Below, one piece after another: positions 27,845 through 37,894 of a DNA stretch of 64,000 nucleotides. Both the position numbers and the translations under genes were made by a program. Each line of letters opens with the position of its first letter. Position 1 is the stretch's first letter. The notes beneath the pieces were generated by a model. That model was not told the origin of the DNA. It was given only the letters and a program-made list of their open reading frames with translations, and searched no databases. The DNA is from Enterobacter cancerogenus (lineage in GTDB: Bacteria; Pseudomonadota; Gammaproteobacteria; Enterobacterales; Enterobacteriaceae), in NCBI GenBank assembly GCA_000773965.1, contig JRUP01000002.1:286640-350639 (forward strand), written 5' to 3'.

Positions 27845-28801
27845 TTAAACCGGTGCGGTTAACTGAAGGGCGTGGCGTTCAATTGCCGTGGCAATCTCAG
27901 CAGATACGCGCAGAGTGCGGATCTCACTGAACAGCCCATCGGCTTCGTTATAGGCTTTACGCAGATAACCGAGCCACTGTTTGATGCGGGCGACGTGATA
28001 CATGCCGGTATCGCCCTGCTTCTCTAACTGCGTGTATTTGAGCAGCAGTTCGACCACTTGCGGCCACGGCATCGGTGCTTCGTTGTATTTCACCACACGG
28101 CCGAGGTTCGGGATGTTGAGCGCACCGCGCCCCAGCATCACCGCATCGCAACCGGTGATGCGCAGACAGTCTTGCGCATCCTGCCAGCTCCAGATCTCAC
28201 CGTTGGCGATCACCGGAATCGATAGACGCTGGCGAATTTCACCAATCGCCTGCCAGTTGATGCTCTCAGCGCGGTAGCCATCTTCTTTGGTGCGGCCGTG
28301 CACCACCAGTTCGCTGGCCCCGGCCTGCTGCACCGCGTCGGCAATTTCAAAGCGGCGCTCTCCCGAATCCCATCCCAGACGCACTTTCACCGTGACGGGA
28401 AGGTGATCGGGCACGGCTTCGCGCATCGCTTTCGCGCCGCGATAAATCAGCTCAGGATCCTTGAGTAAGGTGGCGCCGCCGCCGCTGCCGTTCACCAGTT
28501 TTGATGGACAGCCGCAGTTGAGATCGACGCCCCAGGAACCGAGTTCTACTGCACGCGCGGCGTTTTCTGCCAGCCACTCAGGATATTGCCCGAGTAGCTG
28601 CATCCGCACGCGCGTACCGGAAGCCGTTCGGCTACTGTTGTGCAGCTCGGGACACAAACGGTAGAAGGATTTTACTGGCAGCAGCTGATCGACCACGCGT
28701 AAAAACTCAGTAACGCACAGATCATAATCATTTACCCCGGAGAGCAATTCGCGTACCAGCGAATCCAACACGCCCTCCATCGGCGCCAGTAATACCCTCA
28801 T
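27845..28801 (-). CDS. dusC: tRNA-dihydrouridine(16) synthase DusC
   Basis: This FMN-dependent enzyme has 318 residues and reduces uridine in the tRNA D-loop, at position 16 for the DusC subfamily. Motifs are LAPMEGVLD at the N-terminus, [15 protein letters not shown] with the catalytic Cys, [27 protein letters not shown], and the FMN-phosphate segment IANGEIWSW. The start at 28801 matches the family start ([10 protein letters not shown]). The open frame continues upstream for 82 codons, but only as an out-of-frame reading of the GC-rich rhlE 3' end. The gap to rhlE is four bases, so the two genes are co-transcribed. Confidence 0.93.
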   Translation of the reverse strand: MRVLLAPMEGVLDSLVRELLSGVNDYDLCVTEFLRVVDQLLPVKSFYRLCPELHNSSRTASGTRVRMQLLGQYPEWLAENAARAVELGSWGVDLNCGCPSKLVNGSGGGATLLKDPELIYRGAKAMREAVPDHLPVTVKVRLGWDSGERRFEIADAVQQAGASELVVHGRTKEDGYRAESINWQAIGEIRQRLSIPVIANGEIWSWQDAQDCLRITGCDAVMLGRGALNIPNLGRVVKYNEAPMPWPQVVELLLKYTQLEKQGDTGMYHVARIKQWLGYLRKAYNEADGLFSEIRTLRVSAEIATAIERHALQLTAPV

Positions 28802-28805
28802 CGCG

Positions 28806-30212
28806 TTAGATGTTCCCGCTCTTTTTCGCTGCCGGACGACGACGACCGCTGTTGGCGGCTGGCGCGTTTTGAGCGGCACTGCTGCCCTGACGACGAGCAG
28901 GACGCGCTTCGCCCTGTGGACGTGCGCCATTGCCACCCTGTGGACGCTGACCGTTGCCGCTGTGCGGACGAGAGACGTTACCGCCCTGCCCACGCCCCTG
29001 GCCACCCTGACCACGGCCCTGGCCGCGACCCTGCTGCTGGCGACCATTCTGGATCGGTTCCGCTTTGATGCTAGGATCTACTTCGAAACCTTCCAGCTCA
29101 ATGCGCGGAATTTCACGCTTCAGCAAACGCTCAATATCACGCAGCAGTTTGTGTTCATCGACACACACCAGTGACAGCGCGGCGCCGGTTGCCGCAGCAC
29201 GGCCGGTACGACCAATACGGTGCACATAATCTTCCGCCACGTTTGGCAGCTCGTAGTTCACCACGTGTGGTAATTCTTCGATATCCAGACCACGCGCGGC
29301 GATATCCGTTGCCACCAGCACACGAATGCCACCGGATTTGAAGTCAGCTAATGCACGGGTACGCGCGCCCTGGCTTTTGTTACCGTGGATCGCCGCTGCG
29401 GTGATGCCATCTTTGTTCAGCTGTTCAGCCAGATGGTTGGCGCCGTGTTTAGTACGGGTGAACACCAGCACTTGCTGCCAATTATCGCGACCAATCATCA
29501 GCGACAGCAGTTCCCGCTTACGCTTCTTATCAACGAAGTGTACCTGCTGTGAAACTTGCTCAGAGGCGGTGTTACGACGCGCCACTTCAACCTGCTCTGG
29601 GTTGGTGAGCAGTTTTTCCGCCAGGGTTTTGATCTCATCAGAGAAGGTGGCAGAGAACAGCAGGTTCTGACGTTTTGCCGGCAGACGCGCCAGTACACGG
29701 CGGATGTCGTGGATGAAGCCCATATCGAGCATGCGATCCGCTTCATCCAGTACCAGAATTTCAACCTGTGACAGATCAACCGCATTTTGATGCGCCAGAT
29801 CCAGCAGACGGCCTGGCGTCGCTACCAGCACATCCACGCCACCGCGCAGTTTCATCATCTGCGGGTTGATGCTCACGCCACCGAAGACCACCAGTGAGCG
29901 GATATTAAGATACTGACTGTATTCACGAACGTTCTCGCCCACCTGCGCCGCCAGTTCACGGGTTGGGGTGAGGATGAGTGCACGCACCGGACGGCGACCA
30001 CGCGCCGTGCTCGGATTGGCAGAAAGACGCTGCAACAGTGGCAGCGTGAAACCGGCGGTTTTACCGGTACCGGTTTGGGCGCTCGCCAGCAGGTCACGGC
30101 CCGCCAGCACCACGGGAATGGCCTGACGCTGAATCGGCGTTGGTTCCTGGTAGCCTTGTTCCGCTACCGCACGCAAAATATCGGCACTTAAGCCGAGAGA
30201 GTCAAATGACAT
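28806..30212 (-). CDS. rhlE: ATP-dependent RNA helicase RhlE
   Basis: This DEAD-box RNA helicase of 468 residues is involved in ribosome assembly and RNA turnover. The helicase motifs run in order: Q motif ([10 protein letters not shown]), Walker [25 protein letters not shown] (DEAD), [15 protein letters not shown] and HRIGRTGRA. The tail from about residue 390 is basic and low-complexity. It is built of GQGR/GQGG and RPQG/RPHSGN-type repeats, the kind of unstructured tail that binds RNA. The ATG at 30212 starts MSFDSLGLS as in E. coli. dusC follows at once. Confidence 0.95.
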   Translation of the reverse strand: MSFDSLGLSADILRAVAEQGYQEPTPIQRQAIPVVLAGRDLLASAQTGTGKTAGFTLPLLQRLSANPSTARGRRPVRALILTPTRELAAQVGENVREYSQYLNIRSLVVFGGVSINPQMMKLRGGVDVLVATPGRLLDLAHQNAVDLSQVEILVLDEADRMLDMGFIHDIRRVLARLPAKRQNLLFSATFSDEIKTLAEKLLTNPEQVEVARRNTASEQVSQQVHFVDKKRKRELLSLMIGRDNWQQVLVFTRTKHGANHLAEQLNKDGITAAAIHGNKSQGARTRALADFKSGGIRVLVATDIAARGLDIEELPHVVNYELPNVAEDYVHRIGRTGRAAATGAALSLVCVDEHKLLRDIERLLKREIPRIELEGFEVDPSIKAEPIQNGRQQQGRGQGRGQGGQGRGQGGNVSRPHSGNGQRPQGGNGARPQGEARPARRQGSSAAQNAPAANSGRRRPAAKKSGNI

Positions 30213-30464
30213 GCAGGTGTATTACTCCGAACCGCCCTGTTCGCCGTCAGCGATGTAGTTTTCAGGGGGTATATGACGCAAGCCTGGTGGGCTCACGTGT
30301 GAAAAGGGCACAAACTACCATGCGTAAGGGCGGGAGTTTAGCAGGTTTCCGCTGCCACCGCGACTGACAATAGTCACGGCGCTGTAACATGATGTTGGTA
30401 GTCTTCCCGTCGTGGCACGAGTCGCGCCGTTGCTCTCTGCGCCCGTTATTGCGCTGCGCATAAC

Positions 30465-30491
30465 AAAAAAGGAGCCGCATGCGGCTCCTTT
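30465..30491 (-). terminator. Terminator after ybhQ
   Basis: On the minus strand, AAAGGAGCCGC pairs with GCGGCTCCTTT, followed by TTT. The palindrome also has an A-run on the far side and may work in both directions. Confidence 0.9.
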
Positions 30492-30513
30492 CGGTTCGCA
30501 ACTGAGCTTTCGC

Positions 30514-30906
30514 TTAGCTGCGCTTTTTCTCCACGCGATGCGCGGGTTCTTTCGCCAGCAAGGATACCAGCGCCGGACCCACCAACATCACCACGCCCAG
30601 GCAACCGATCAACAGGTTGTTGTGGATGAATCGGGAGATCAGGAACAGCGTCAGCATCGCTGCGCCGAAGTAGTACGTTGTTGTGACTTCTTCCAGCGCG
30701 TCACCCATGCGACGCAAACGGGCACTACGCTGCAGAGCCAGCATGGCGATAAACACCACTGCATAAGCTGCTACCAGGGTACTGCTCACTTCAACCAGCG
30801 CCTTGTGTTTCCAGCCCCAAACCAGCGCGGCGATCACCAGCAGGTGCATCGCAATATGCAAACAGGTTTGACCGGTAACGATCTGAACACGATTAGACCA
30901 TTTCAT
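30514..30906 (-). CDS. ybhQ: Inner-membrane protein YbhQ
   Basis: This 130-residue membrane protein resembles E. coli YbhQ in the N-terminus (MKWSNRVQIVTGQTCLHI), the central ALEEVTTTYYFGAAMLTLF and the end (GPALVSLLAKEP). It has about four hydrophobic segments. The ATG at 30906 follows CCAGGAGAAG. It is divergent from ybhP as in E. coli. No function is established. Confidence 0.92.
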   Translation of the reverse strand: MKWSNRVQIVTGQTCLHIAMHLLVIAALVWGWKHKALVEVSSTLVAAYAVVFIAMLALQRSARLRRMGDALEEVTTTYYFGAAMLTLFLISRFIHNNLLIGCLGVVMLVGPALVSLLAKEPAHRVEKKRS

Positions 30907-31082
30907 TCTCTTCTCCTGGCAGACCCAACAGGTCGCCCAAGTGTATCTGGCTGCGGCCAGACGGATTTCCTCAATGTAAAGCAAATTTCGGATAACGCCC
31001 TAATTTTCTGCGCCCTTCACCATCCATTTGTGACAAAGACTACACTTTGTGCTGTTGATGATGAAAAGGAGCGCGTCGAAGT

Positions 31083-31844
31083 ATGCCACAAAACACGCAA
31101 GGATTTTCATTTAAAGTCCTGACGATCAATACCCACAAGGGGTTCACCAGCTTTAACCGTCGCTTTATCCTGCCGGAATTGCGTGACGCAGTCCGCGCCA
31201 CCTCGGCGGATATTGTCTTCCTGCAAGAAGTGATGGGCACCCACGCTATCCATTCACTGCACATTGAGAACTGGCCGGAAAACTCTCATTACGAGTATCT
31301 GGCCGATACCATGTGGCATGATTTTGCCTATGGCCGTAACGCAGTTTATCCCGAGGGACATCACGGGAACGCGATATTGTCACGTTTCCCCATTATTGAA
31401 TATGAAAATCTCGATATTTCTGTGGCGGGAAGTGAAAAGCGCGGCATGTTGCACTGCCAGATTCGCCTGCCGGGTCGTCCCGATCCGCTGCATGTCATCT
31501 GTGTGCATTTAGGGCTTAAAGCGCAGCATCGCCAGGCGCAGATGAAGATGATGAGCGATCGCATCAATACCCTGCCGCACGATGCGCCGCTGGTGGTGGC
31601 CGGAGATTTCAACGACTGGCAAGTGCACGCCAATCGCTTCCTGAAGCGCAGCGCGGGATTGCAGGAAGTATTTAGCATGAAAAACGGCCGCCCGGCACGT
31701 ACCTTCCCGGCACGTTTTCCGCTACTGCGACTCGATCGTATTTATATCCGCAACGCCACCGTGAGCCAGCCCTGGGCGCTGCCGGTCAAACCCTGGTCAC
31801 ACCTTTCCGATCACGCTCCCCTGGCCGTGGAGATTTTCCTATGA
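31083..31844 (+). CDS. ybhP: Endonuclease/exonuclease/phosphatase family protein YbhP
   Basis: This cytoplasmic EEP-fold protein has 253 residues, like E. coli YbhP. The metal-binding and catalytic motifs are visible: TINTHKG, VFLQEV with Glu, [17 protein letters not shown] and [10 protein letters not shown] with the Asp-His pair. EEP enzymes hydrolyse phosphodiesters in DNA, RNA or lipids. Its overlap with clsB (ATGA at 31841-31844) suggests a phospholipid-related role. It is the first gene of ybhP-clsB-ybhN. Confidence 0.92.
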   Translation: MPQNTQGFSFKVLTINTHKGFTSFNRRFILPELRDAVRATSADIVFLQEVMGTHAIHSLHIENWPENSHYEYLADTMWHDFAYGRNAVYPEGHHGNAILSRFPIIEYENLDISVAGSEKRGMLHCQIRLPGRPDPLHVICVHLGLKAQHRQAQMKMMSDRINTLPHDAPLVVAGDFNDWQVHANRFLKRSAGLQEVFSMKNGRPARTFPARFPLLRLDRIYIRNATVSQPWALPVKPWSHLSDHAPLAVEIFL

Positions 31845-33085
31845 ATTTCAGCTGGCGTGAGGGCAACCAGTTGCGGTTGCTGGAGAACGGCGAGCAGTTC
31901 TTCCCCTGCGTTTCAGCAGCGATTCAGCGTGCCGAGCGTTCGTTGCTGCTGGAGACGTTTATTCTGTTTGAAGACGACGTCGGCAACGCGCTGCATAGCG
32001 ATCTGCTGGCGGCGGCGCAGCGTGGCGTGAAAGTCGAAGTGATGGTGGATGGCTACGGTTCACACGATCTCTCCAACGCCTTTGTGAACACGCTGACCGA
32101 AGCCGGCGTCCGTTTTCTCTATTACGATCCGCGTCCGCTGGTGCTGGGCATGCGCACCAACGTGTTCCGTCGCCTGCATCGTAAAATCGTGGTGGTGGAT
32201 GATGCCCTCGCCTTTGTGGGCGGCATCAACTTCTCTGCAGAGCACAATACCGATTACGGCCCGGAGGCGAAGCAGGATTATGCAGTCGAGGTGACGGGAC
32301 CGGTGGTGCTGGATATTGCCCGCTATGTACAGCAGGCCATCGGCAGCAAGCAGACTACACGGCGCTGGTGGGGAGGACGTTCACAGCGGCTGGCGGTTAA
32401 TGCGATGCCCGGCGAGGCGCAGGTGCTGTTTGTTTATCGCGATAATGACGACCATCGCGACGACATTGAGCAGCACTATCTCGATATGCTGCGCAAGGCC
32501 AAACAGGACGTCATCATCGCTAATGCCTATTTCTTCCCTGGCTATCGCCTGTTACGTGAAATGCGCAGTGCCGCACAGCGTGGCGTGCGTGTACGGCTGA
32601 TCGTGCAGGGTGAACCGGATATGCCGATTGTTAAAGTGGGCGCCGAGATGCTCTATAACTATCTGGTGGATGCCGGGGTTGAGATCTATGAATATTGCCG
32701 CCGCCCGTTGCACGGCAAGATTGCGGTGCAGGATCAGCACTGGGCCACGGTAGGCTCCAGCAATCTCGACCCACTGAGTTTATCGCTCAATCTGGAAGCC
32801 AATCTCATCGTGCACGATCGCACTTTCAATCAGACGCTGCGTGACAATCTGGAAACCCTGCTTCAGCACGATTGTGTGCGCGTGCAGGATGACAAACTGC
32901 CGCCGCGCACCTGGTGGCATCTCACTAAAAGCGTGATTGTGTTCCATTTCCTGCGTCACTTCCCGGCTATTGCCGGTTGGTTGCCCGCGCACACGCCGCT
33001 GCTGGCGCAGGTTGATCCCCCCGTGCAACCGGAAATGGAAACCCAGGATCGGGTCGAAACCGGCAACGAAGGAGCGAAACCCTGA
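31841..33085 (+). CDS. clsB: Cardiolipin synthase B
   Basis: This membrane-associated phospholipase-D-superfamily enzyme has 414 residues and makes cardiolipin from phosphatidylglycerol. Two HKD motifs are present: [16 protein letters not shown] (about 109-124) and [20 protein letters not shown] (about 291-310). There are no N-terminal membrane helices, which distinguishes ClsB from ClsA. It starts inside the ybhP stop, and its own stop shares one base with the ybhN start, so translation is probably coupled. Confidence 0.95.
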   Translation: MNFSWREGNQLRLLENGEQFFPCVSAAIQRAERSLLLETFILFEDDVGNALHSDLLAAAQRGVKVEVMVDGYGSHDLSNAFVNTLTEAGVRFLYYDPRPLVLGMRTNVFRRLHRKIVVVDDALAFVGGINFSAEHNTDYGPEAKQDYAVEVTGPVVLDIARYVQQAIGSKQTTRRWWGGRSQRLAVNAMPGEAQVLFVYRDNDDHRDDIEQHYLDMLRKAKQDVIIANAYFFPGYRLLREMRSAAQRGVRVRLIVQGEPDMPIVKVGAEMLYNYLVDAGVEIYEYCRRPLHGKIAVQDQHWATVGSSNLDPLSLSLNLEANLIVHDRTFNQTLRDNLETLLQHDCVRVQDDKLPPRTWWHLTKSVIVFHFLRHFPAIAGWLPAHTPLLAQVDPPVQPEMETQDRVETGNEGAKP

Positions 33086-34059
33086 TGAGCAAAAAACATT
33101 CGCGCTGGCAGTGGGCCAAGAAAATCCTCACCTGGCTGTTCTTTATTGCGGTGATCGTACTGCTGGTGATCTACGCGCGCAAAGTGAACTGGCAGGACGT
33201 GTATCAGGTGATCGTCGGCTACAACCGCTATGTGGTGCTGGGCGCAGCGGCGCTGGTGGTGGTCAGCTATCTCACCTATGGCGTGTATGACTTAATCGGT
33301 CGCGCCTACTGTGGACACAAGCTGGCGAAGCGTCAGGTGATGCTGGTGTCGTTTATCTGCTACGCCTTTAACCTGACGCTCAGCACCTGGGTCGGCGGCG
33401 TGGCGATGCGTTATCGCCTCTATTCCCGCCTCGGCCTGCCCGGTGGCACCATTACGCGCATTTTTTCCATGAGCATCGCCACCAACTGGCTCGGTTATCT
33501 CCTGCTGGCGGGCGTGGTGTTTGTCGCCGGCATGGTGCCGATTCCGCCGCGTTGGTTTATCGGCGAAAACACCCTGCGCATTATTGGTGCCGTGCTGTTA
33601 GTGCTGGTGGCGATTTATTTGTGGGCCTGTGCCTTTGCGAAAAAACGTCGCTGGACGATAAAGGGGCAACATCTACAGCTGCCCTCGCTGCGCATGGCGC
33701 TGATTCAGTTTGCCGTCTCCAGCGCCAACTGGCTGGTGATGGGCACCATTATCTGGCTGCTGCTGGCGCGTCAGGTGGATTATCCGCAAGTACTGGGGGT
33801 GTTACTGATCAGCAGTATTGCTGGGGTGATCATTCATATTCCGGCGGGCATCGGGGTGCTGGAAGCGGTATTTCTGGCGCTGCTGGCTGGCGAGCATGTT
33901 TCGCACGGCACCATCATTGCCGCGCTGCTGGCCTATCGCGTGCTCTACTTTATTTTGCCGCTGCTGCTGGCGCTGGTGTTGTATCTGATGCTGGAGAGTC
34001 GCGCAAAACATCTGCGGCAGAAGAATGAACAGAAGATGGCCAAATCGGACGCGGGATAA
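33085..34059 (+). CDS. ybhN: YbhN family membrane protein (UPF0104)
   Basis: This 324-residue polytopic inner-membrane protein of the UPF0104/lysylphosphatidylglycerol-synthetase-flippase-like group has about eight helices. Conserved segments include NLTLSTWVGGVAMRYRLYSRLGL, HIPAGIGVLEAVFL and the LAYRVLYFILPLLLAL end. The ATG at 33085 uses the last base of the clsB TGA. The place after clsB suggests a role in lipid movement, which is inference. Confidence 0.92.
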   Translation: MSKKHSRWQWAKKILTWLFFIAVIVLLVIYARKVNWQDVYQVIVGYNRYVVLGAAALVVVSYLTYGVYDLIGRAYCGHKLAKRQVMLVSFICYAFNLTLSTWVGGVAMRYRLYSRLGLPGGTITRIFSMSIATNWLGYLLLAGVVFVAGMVPIPPRWFIGENTLRIIGAVLLVLVAIYLWACAFAKKRRWTIKGQHLQLPSLRMALIQFAVSSANWLVMGTIIWLLLARQVDYPQVLGVLLISSIAGVIIHIPAGIGVLEAVFLALLAGEHVSHGTIIAALLAYRVLYFILPLLLALVLYLMLESRAKHLRQKNEQKMAKSDAG

Positions 34060-34080
34060 CCGGGGAGAAATCACTCACGC

Positions 34081-34208
34081 GCGGTGGGCGCCATCAATGG
34101 CGCACCCGACAAAATTCTGTGCAGATTGAAAGGATCTACGTTGATGCGCGTGAACCAAAATCCCTGCGCCCCCTACAGGCATCCTGTTCGGATGTTGTAG
34201 GGGGCGCA
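34081..34208. repeat. Two palindromic hairpins between ybhN and ybhL
   Basis: The first pairs GCGCCAT (34088-34094) with ATGGCGC (34097-34103). The second has perfect 12-bp arms, TGCGCCCCCTAC (34165-34176) and GTAGGGGGCGCA (34197-34208), with further inner pairing CATCC/GGATG. They lie between convergent genes and have no U-tract. Confidence 0.8.
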
Positions 34209-34238
34209 CTGATACCAGCCAGAAGCGGTGCTGCAGAG

Positions 34239-34946
34239 TTAACGACGGTTGCCGAAAATACGCAGCAGCATCAGGAACAGGTTGATGAAGTCGAGATACA
34301 GCGTCAATGCACCCATGATTGAGTAGCGACGCAGATTCTCTTTGTCATTAACGTTGATGGTTTCGCCAATCGATTTCAGTTTCTGGGTGTCATAAGCGGT
34401 CAGACCGACAAACACCACCACACCGATATAGGTGATCGCCCACATCAGCGCCGGGCTTTTCAGCCAGAAGTTCACCAGTGACGCCAGTACGATACCAATC
34501 AATGCCATAAACAGCAGGCTACCAAAGCGGCTGAGGTCGCGCTTGGTGGTGTAACCGTAGAAGCTCATGGCACCGAACATCCCCGCCGTCACGAAGAAGG
34601 TGCTGGCGATAGATGAATAGGTGTAGACGAGGAAAATACTTGCCAGCGTCAGGCCCGTTAGCGCTGAATAGAGCATAAACAGCCCGGTGGCTAAGGTACT
34701 GCTCAGACGATGCACCATGCCCGACAGCACAAAGACTACCGCCAGCTGCACAATGATCAGCCCGAAGAAGGTGATGCGATTTGCAAACACCAGCTCCATC
34801 ACCGCCGGCGTGCGCGCCGCAAACCAGGAGACAAACGCAGTCAGCAGCAAGCCGCAGGTCATCCAGCCATAGACCTGCGCCATATATGTCTGCAGCCCGG
34901 TTGACGCCTGCTGCACGATTGAATCATTACGTGGATATCGGTCCAT
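34239..34946 (-). CDS. ybhL: Bax inhibitor-1 family protein YbhL
   Basis: This seven-helix inner-membrane protein of the BI-1/TMBIM family has 235 residues. Homologues form pH-sensitive Ca2+ leaks. The family motif VFVGLTAYDTQKLK precedes the last helix, with the conserved acidic residue in the LYLDFINLF segment. The ATG at 34946 (MDRYPRNDS) has an AAAGAGGTGCATC ribosome region. The position between ybhN and the moa operon is as in E. coli. Confidence 0.93.
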   Translation of the reverse strand: MDRYPRNDSIVQQASTGLQTYMAQVYGWMTCGLLLTAFVSWFAARTPAVMELVFANRITFFGLIIVQLAVVFVLSGMVHRLSSTLATGLFMLYSALTGLTLASIFLVYTYSSIASTFFVTAGMFGAMSFYGYTTKRDLSRFGSLLFMALIGIVLASLVNFWLKSPALMWAITYIGVVVFVGLTAYDTQKLKSIGETINVNDKENLRRYSIMGALTLYLDFINLFLMLLRIFGNRR

Positions 34947-35003
34947 GATGCACCTCTTTAAGTTAGACAAACGCTCTAAGTGTGGAGTCTACACCGCATT
35001 GCG

Positions 35004-36098
35004 TCAACGACGCGTCAAGCACTGCTGATATCGGCCATTTACGCGCTGGGCAAACCAGGCGGTGGTCAGATTGCGGGTGATTTTCGGGCTCTCCAGTTTA
35101 ATGCCCGGCAGCATCTCGCGCGGCAGGCGTTTACCGGCCATTTTATCAGCCAGAATAAACGTCTGCTTCCAGAGCGTGCTGCTGCTGAAGCTTTCCGTAT
35201 CACCCTTCTCCAGATCGCGACGGATTTCCCGATTGCTCATATCCAGCTGCTTGCTCAACGTGCGCACCGCTAATTCGGTAGAACCCGCTTGCTCGCTGCC
35301 GTACATAATCAGATCGCCGTCCAGCGCCAGTTTGATGCCGCTGGCACGCGCTACGGCTGCCTGGAAAGCGGCGTTACGGCTGGCGTACCAACCGGCATTG
35401 AAATCGGCAAAACGGTACAGCATCTGACTGTAATCCGCCGGATAGCCGAGCAGATGCAGCGTACCGAAATAGATGCCGCCACGACGCGTGAAGACTTCAC
35501 GGCGAATCGAGCCATCAATTGAATACGGATAACCTTTGGCATGCGCTTCGGCGAATTCGATACTGACCTGCATCGGGCCGCCGGTGTGAATCGGATTGAG
35601 ATTGCCAAACAACTTCTGCCCCATCGGCACCATATCGATGAAATCATCGAAAATTGCGCTCAACTCTTTCTCACTGCGCACTTTATCGAGGCGCGCGGCG
35701 TAGCTTTCGCCGGTAGGAGATTTAATCAGTAAGGCGGTGCGCACCAGGAACGCCGGAACGTGCACTTTGGCAGCACGGCGATCAATTTCGCCCCAGGCGA
35801 TTTTAGGCAGACCCGGCACCGGTGCATCGGCATTGAAATTCGATTCCTGATCGGCCACCGCGATCACTGCACAGACGTTACTGGCGCTGGGATCGATCTG
35901 CTGGACGCGAAACGCGGTGTAGATGTCGTCTGCCCAGGCGCTTTTTTGGCTGACATCGCTCGGCAGTAACTTTTGAATCTGGGATTTAACGTCGGCGGGT
36001 TGCCGCGCAGGGGCCTGCGGTTCTTTTTTGGTACTACATCCGGCCAGTACCAGCGCGGTGAGCAGCGCCGCGCCTTTGAGCATTTTAGTGGTATTCAT
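35004..36098 (-). CDS. DUF1615-type lipoprotein
   Basis: This 364-residue predicted outer-membrane or periplasmic lipoprotein has a signal peptide ending in the lipobox LVLAGC (acylated Cys about residue 21). The body resembles DUF1615 proteins, with ESNFNADAPVPGLPKIAWGEI, a Glu-containing segment like lytic-transglycosylase folds, and NPIHTGGPMQVSIEFAE. A murein-related activity is possible but unproven. The ATG at 36098 follows AGGGAACA. It is inserted between ybhL and moaE. Confidence 0.8.
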   Translation of the reverse strand: MNTTKMLKGAALLTALVLAGCSTKKEPQAPARQPADVKSQIQKLLPSDVSQKSAWADDIYTAFRVQQIDPSASNVCAVIAVADQESNFNADAPVPGLPKIAWGEIDRRAAKVHVPAFLVRTALLIKSPTGESYAARLDKVRSEKELSAIFDDFIDMVPMGQKLFGNLNPIHTGGPMQVSIEFAEAHAKGYPYSIDGSIRREVFTRRGGIYFGTLHLLGYPADYSQMLYRFADFNAGWYASRNAAFQAAVARASGIKLALDGDLIMYGSEQAGSTELAVRTLSKQLDMSNREIRRDLEKGDTESFSSSTLWKQTFILADKMAGKRLPREMLPGIKLESPKITRNLTTAWFAQRVNGRYQQCLTRR

Positions 36099-36180
36099 CT
36101 TGTTCCCTGACAGGCCAGCAAAACCCGTACCTTAACGTTTTCAACTCGCTACGGCTATCAGAGCAGGTCGGTTTTACGCG

Positions 36181-36639
36181 CTACTTCCAGCGTTCTGCAG
36201 CGTGATGGTCGCTGTCGCGCGCATCGACCCAACGATCGCCCTGTTCGGTGGCTTCGCGCTTCCAGAACGGTGCGCGGGTTTTCAGGTAATCCATGATGAA
36301 CTCGGTAGCAGCAAATGCGCTACTGCGATGGGCGCTGCTGACGCCCACAAACACAATTTCATCACCAGGGAACAGTTCGCCCACGCGATGGATCACCGTC
36401 ACCTGCTGCAACGCCCAGCGCTGACGCGCCTCTTCGACTATTTCCGCCAGCGCTTTTTCCGTCATACCCGGATAGTGTTCCAGGGTTAAAGCGGCCACGC
36501 TGTCACCCAGATTGTGATTGCGCACTTTGCCAGTGAAGGTGACCACCGCACCATCACTGTCATGCGCCGCAAGTTGACGATACTCTTCACCGACATCAAA
36601 AGGTGCAACGCCGACGCGAATGCGTGTGCTCATGCTCAT
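36181..36639 (-). CDS. moaE: Molybdopterin synthase catalytic subunit MoaE
   Basis: This 152-residue large subunit of molybdopterin synthase inserts sulfur from MoaD into cyclic pyranopterin monophosphate. Conserved stretches are VTFTGKVRNHNLGDSV, LEHYPGMTEKAL, VIHRVGEL and the active-site Lys segment FWKREATEQGDRWVDARDSD. It starts at 36639 within an ATGA overlap with the moaD stop; a second Met two codons later is an alternative. It is the last gene of moaABCDE. Confidence 0.96.
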   Translation of the reverse strand: MSMSTRIRVGVAPFDVGEEYRQLAAHDSDGAVVTFTGKVRNHNLGDSVAALTLEHYPGMTEKALAEIVEEARQRWALQQVTVIHRVGELFPGDEIVFVGVSSAHRSSAFAATEFIMDYLKTRAPFWKREATEQGDRWVDARDSDHHAAERWK

Positions 36640-36881
36640 CCTCCGGTGACCGGCGGGAAGAACGCCACTTCATCACCAGCCCGCAGCGGATGGCTCATCG
36701 GCACCAGCGTCTGATTGACCGCTGCCAGCAATTTGCCGGATTCGAGCGCCAGCGCCCAGCGATCGCTCTTGCCCGCTAGCGCCGCCCGCAGCGTGGCAAC
36801 ATCCTGATACTCCGGTGCCACCTCCAGCGTGCTGGTGCCGGTCAATTCACGCACCTGGGCAAAAAACAGCACCTTAATCAT
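36636..36881 (-). CDS. moaD: Molybdopterin synthase sulfur carrier MoaD
   Basis: This is an 81-residue ubiquitin-fold protein ending in the Gly-Gly (PPVTGG) that becomes the thiocarboxylate sulfur donor for MoaE. The ATG at 36881 ([13 protein letters not shown]) lies inside the moaC 3' end (overlap 8 bp). The longer open frame to 36950 is only moaC read out of frame. Confidence 0.96.
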   Translation of the reverse strand: MIKVLFFAQVRELTGTSTLEVAPEYQDVATLRAALAGKSDRWALALESGKLLAAVNQTLVPMSHPLRAGDEVAFFPPVTGG

Positions 36882-37359
36882 GTGGCACCGCCTGGAAGTC
36901 GCCGGATTTACCGCCGCTCTTGGTGAGCAGACGCAACTGATCGATGACAATGTCTTTCTGTACCGCTTTGCACATGTCGTAAATGGTCAACGCGGCCACC
37001 GATGCGGCGGTCAGCGCTTCCATTTCCACGCCGGTTTTTCCGGTCAGACGGCAACGAGAAGTGACGCGCACGCGGTTGTGCTCAGGCTCGGCCACCAGCG
37101 TCACTTCCACCTTGCTCAACATCAGCGGATGGCACAGCGGGATCAACTCCCAGGTGCGTTTCGCGGCCTGAATGCCGGCAATGCGCGCCGTGGCGAACAC
37201 GTCGCCTTTATGATGGCTGCCGTCGATGATCATCTGCAGCGTTTCCGCGCTCATCAGCACCAGCGCTTCGGCCTGGGCTTCACGCACTGTTTCGTTTTTA
37301 CCGGAGACATCCACCATGTGGGCTTCACCAGCGGCATTGATATGAGTTAATGATGACAT
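36874..37359 (-). CDS. moaC: Cyclic pyranopterin monophosphate synthase MoaC
   Basis: This 161-residue enzyme turns 3',8-cyclo-7,8-dihydro-GTP into cPMP, the second step of molybdenum-cofactor synthesis. Motifs are [52 protein letters not shown] and [10 protein letters not shown]. It starts two bases after the moaB stop. Confidence 0.97.
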   Translation of the reverse strand: MSSLTHINAAGEAHMVDVSGKNETVREAQAEALVLMSAETLQMIIDGSHHKGDVFATARIAGIQAAKRTWELIPLCHPLMLSKVEVTLVAEPEHNRVRVTSRCRLTGKTGVEMEALTAASVAALTIYDMCKAVQKDIVIDQLRLLTKSGGKSGDFQAVPHD

Positions 37360-37361
37360 GC

Positions 37362-37877
37362 TTACAACTTCTTCAAATGAGAGACAAAATTACAAGGGCG
37401 CGTGCGTGCATCCAGCTGTTCTTCAATGATGCGTTCCCAGCCACTGCGGCAGGCATTGGTCGATCCCGGCACGGCAAAAATCAGCGTCTGATTCGCCAGC
37501 CCGGCCACCGCGCGTGATTGCAGCGTGGAACTGCCAATCTCTTCGTATGAGATCATCCGGAACAGTTCGCCAAAGCCGTCAATTTCACGGTCGAACAACG
37601 GCAGCAGCGCTTCCGGCGTACTGTTTTTGCTATTAAATCCGGTGCCGCCATTGACGATCACCACCTGCACATCATCACTGGCAATCCAGCGCGACACGGT
37701 GGCGCGAATGCGGTAACGGTTATCAGGCACAATCGCGCGATCCACCACCTGGTGCCCGGCTTCTGTCAGTGCCTCACGCAAGTAGTCGCCCGAGCTATCA
37801 TTGCTGGCATCACGGCTGTCCGAGACGGTCATCACCGCCACATTCAAGGCGACAAACTCGCCGGTAGGTTTACCCAT
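37362..37877 (-). CDS. moaB: Molybdenum cofactor biosynthesis protein MoaB
   Basis: This 171-residue MoaB/MogA-fold protein belongs to the family whose members adenylylate molybdopterin; the E. coli role is uncertain. Conserved elements are [34 protein letters not shown] and the closing [11 protein letters not shown]. The ATG at 37877 follows CAGGAG. The open frame upstream to 38108 is out-of-frame moaA. Confidence 0.95.
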   Translation of the reverse strand: MGKPTGEFVALNVAVMTVSDSRDASNDSSGDYLREALTEAGHQVVDRAIVPDNRYRIRATVSRWIASDDVQVVIVNGGTGFNSKNSTPEALLPLFDREIDGFGELFRMISYEEIGSSTLQSRAVAGLANQTLIFAVPGSTNACRSGWERIIEEQLDARTRPCNFVSHLKKL

Positions 37878-37894
37878 GGCTGTAACTCCTGTGT

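Noticed and set aside
28802-29047. N-terminal extension of dusC into rhlE
   Set aside because: The added 82 residues are an out-of-frame reading of the rhlE low-complexity tail; the family start motif begins at 28801.
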